A stretch of DNA of 64,000 bases from Bacteroidales bacterium (lineage in GTDB: Bacteria; Bacteroidota; Bacteroidia; Bacteroidales; P3). This document shows positions 62,557-64,000 of the stretch, piece by piece. Numbering within the stretch: the first letter of the stretch is position 1; each line of letters begins with the position of its first letter. Under the pieces are notes generated by a model, which made no database searches, was not told where the DNA came from, and worked only from the letters and a program-made list of their open reading frames with translations. The stretch is taken from assembly GCA_017545365.1 (NCBI GenBank), contig JAFWOP010000048.1:25783-89782 (forward strand), given 5' to 3'. The position numbers and the translations under genes were made by a program.

Positions 62557-62573
62557 ACAAAAAACAACCCCTC

Positions 62574-63149
62574 ATGAATTACCAAGACATCATCAATCAT
62601 TATCCCGACTTCCCCAAGCCCGGCATCGACTTTATCGACATCCTCCCCTTCCTCTCCAACAAAGAGGCCTTCAGCCAGCTGGTTGCCGATATCGACGTGC
62701 ACACCCACTGCCCCAACGTCGTCACCGTCGAGGCCCGTGGCTTCATCTTCGCCGCACCCCTTCTCACCCAGTCGCGGCTCGTGCAGAACGTAGTCCCCAT
62801 CCGCAAGAAAGGCAAGCTCCCCTATAGCGAGGGCGACCTCCACGGCGTAGCCATCGAAAAAGAATATGGCTCCGACCATGTCTTCTACCGTCTCTCCGAC
62901 ATCGCTGCCGGCAAACCCGAAGGCGACACCTTCTACCTCACCTTCTTCGACGACATCCTAGCCACCGGCGGCACCGCCTGCGGCATCGCCGATGCCCTCA
63001 ACAACGAGGTCATCCGCCTCGACGGCAAGGAGTACAGGGTCAAAGTCAAAGAATTCCTCTTCATTGTCGAATTCCCCGACCTCTACGACCACCAGCGCAT
63101 CAACTCCATCGCGCCCGTCCATTCCTTCATCAAAATCCATGGCGAATAA
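62574..63149 (+). CDS. apt: Adenine phosphoribosyltransferase
   Basis: 191 residues. It makes AMP from adenine and PRPP. PNVVTVEARGFIFAAPLLT, PIRKKGKLPY and the PRPP-binding loop FFDDILATGGTACGI match the family. The start follows a C10 tract and TCTATC repeats. It fits the base-salvage theme of upp and uraA upstream. Confidence 0.93.
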   Translation: MNYQDIINHYPDFPKPGIDFIDILPFLSNKEAFSQLVADIDVHTHCPNVVTVEARGFIFAAPLLTQSRLVQNVVPIRKKGKLPYSEGDLHGVAIEKEYGSDHVFYRLSDIAAGKPEGDTFYLTFFDDILATGGTACGIADALNNEVIRLDGKEYRVKVKEFLFIVEFPDLYDHQRINSIAPVHSFIKIHGE

Positions 63150-63185
63150 TCGTTTAATCAATAATAATCATTAAAGTAAACCATC

Positions 63186-63587
63186 ATGAAAAAAGTTCTC
63201 TTCACCTTATTGGCAGTCTGCTGCATGGCCTTCGTTTCCTGCTTCAAAGAGTCGGAATACACCATCACCTATATCGACGACTTCACCAGCATGGCCAATG
63301 TCACCGCTTTCGAGTATGACGGCACCCAGCTCGTCGCCAAACGCGAAATCAAGCGCATCCAGCCCAACACCGTCTATGAGATGACCTCCTCTGACATCGC
63401 CGACCGCGTGGTCATTGGCGTCGAAGCCACCGTCAGCGGCAGAATCACCGAATGGTACTCCGCCGACATCTTCCGTCTCGACCCTGACAAGACCACCCAC
63501 ATCACCGTCAGTTTCACCGACATGACCACCTCGGATGTCAACCCCATCAACCCCGAAGACCGCATCTCCCGCTACCTCTACAAATAG
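63186..63587 (+). CDS. Small lipoprotein, unknown
   Basis: 133 residues. Lipobox FVSC, Cys about residue 19. The mature part is beta-rich (YTITYIDDFTSMANVTAFEY, VVIGVEATVSGRI) with no recognised family. It starts 36 bp after apt and is followed by a strong terminator, so it may be cotranscribed with apt. Confidence 0.8.
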   Translation: MKKVLFTLLAVCCMAFVSCFKESEYTITYIDDFTSMANVTAFEYDGTQLVAKREIKRIQPNTVYEMTSSDIADRVVIGVEATVSGRITEWYSADIFRLDPDKTTHITVSFTDMTTSDVNPINPEDRISRYLYK

Positions 63588-64000
63588 CAGAACTTTTAAG
63601 AACAACAGGGGTATTGTCATCAACAGACGATACCCTTTTTTTTTATGGTTCATCCGCGAAATGGATAGGTGATGATGGGGACTTTTTCACCCCGTTTTGG
63701 ATACACCTTGCCTCCCCCTTAGGAGCGAAGCCATGACGAAGGCATGACGAAGGCAGAGCGTCTCCGCATTTGATATAATTATACCGAAAAAGACGAAAAT
63801 AAGGGTGCCACTTAGTGTAAAAAAAAGTGGCAGAAAGTGGCACCCGATGACAATAACAATGTAGTACTCCCTTTGTTTAGACCAGTTTATGATTGATATT
63901 GCGGAAAAGGTTTAACATTATTTGTGAGTTTAACTGTTGTTTAGAGGTTGTTGTTTGTAGGGTCTTGATGCTGTTTTATGCTGCTTTTGAAGCATTGCTA
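63588..64000. other. Window end without a recognised gene
   Basis: 413 bp. It contains the terminator above and two tandem ATGACGAAGGC units near 63732-63753. A minus-strand open frame at 63643-63843 has no recognisable protein. The sequence is AT-rich from about 63780 to the end. Confidence 0.5.
63608..63644 (+). terminator. Terminator after the small lipoprotein gene
   Basis: GGGTATTGTC/GACGATACCC arms (one wobble or mismatch), 7-nt loop, followed by a run of nine T. Confidence 0.85.

Noticed and set aside
63643..63843. 66-codon minus-strand frame at the window end
   Set aside because: No family match; it overlaps the terminator of the preceding gene.
1..64000. tRNA or rRNA genes
   Set aside because: No T-loop, CCA-end or rRNA-like conserved stretches were noticed by eye; a covariance scan would settle this.

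Overview
The window reads as one chromosomal segment of a Bacteroidales (Bacteroidota) bacterium with a type IX secretion system (T9SS). Reasons: repeated TAnnTTTG promoter -7 boxes, few Shine-Dalgarno sites, PorU, PorV, PorP/SprF and a GldJ-like lipoprotein, proteins with C-terminal T9SS sorting domains, a fused MurF-alanine racemase, DUF1846, DUF2851 and DUF285 repeat proteins, and TatA/TatC without TatB. A genus cannot be assigned. No rRNA, tRNA or CRISPR array was seen.

Layout. 1-1558 (minus): TlpA-like thioredoxin lipoprotein, then the 5' part of a bleomycin-hydrolase-type aminopeptidase. 1978-10091 (plus): guaB, two periplasmic parvulin isomerases, a MoxR ATPase, an unknown exported protein and panB. 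10530-25765 (minus): DUF1846 protein with tandem terminators, a small lipoprotein, a T9SS-exported M1 peptidase, and a block running porU, a frameshifted HD hydrolase, porV, ispF, clpS, nfeD, floA, DUF2147, with a sorted Fn3 protein upstream of porU. 26296-28926 (plus): porP/sprF and gldJ with a strong terminator.

28927-36148 is the accessory part. It holds a DUF4143 ATPase remnant, a DUF285 repeat lipoprotein with a small peptide gene upstream, a decayed IS5-like transposase, a T9SS cargo fragment next to that IS remnant, and two secreted proteins. The fragment is a second copy of the C-terminus of the 34706-36148 gene.

36272-63587 (plus) is mostly housekeeping: an OstA-like protein, grpE-dnaJ, DUF2851, murF-alr, an overlapping hemerythrin/LuxR pair, an MFS transporter, a membrane polyferredoxin, YitT, a CPBP protease, a Tat-lipoprotein aldo/keto reductase with ferredoxin clusters, tatA-tatC-GH89, an AAA/PD-(D/E)XK protein, a small peptide gene broken by a stop codon, then upp, uraA, alkaline phosphatase, atoE-like transporter, apt and a small lipoprotein.

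How the genes fit together. PorU, PorV, PorP and GldJ would export and anchor the M1 peptidase and the other sorted proteins. The polyferredoxin (internal twin-arginine motif), the Tat-type reductase and TatAC look like one periplasmic redox set. Upp, UraA and Apt form a base-salvage group. The most unusual items are two related short peptides sharing a Y-x-x-P...V-E-x-G-x-A-x-S start (one interrupted by TAA), the polyferredoxin with a probable Sec/Tat dual topology, the hemerythrin gene overlapping a regulator whose phosphoacceptor Asp is Asn, a 100-bp dispersed repeat, a 163-bp element with 15-bp terminal inverted repeats, and an intercistronic hairpin between tatA and tatC.
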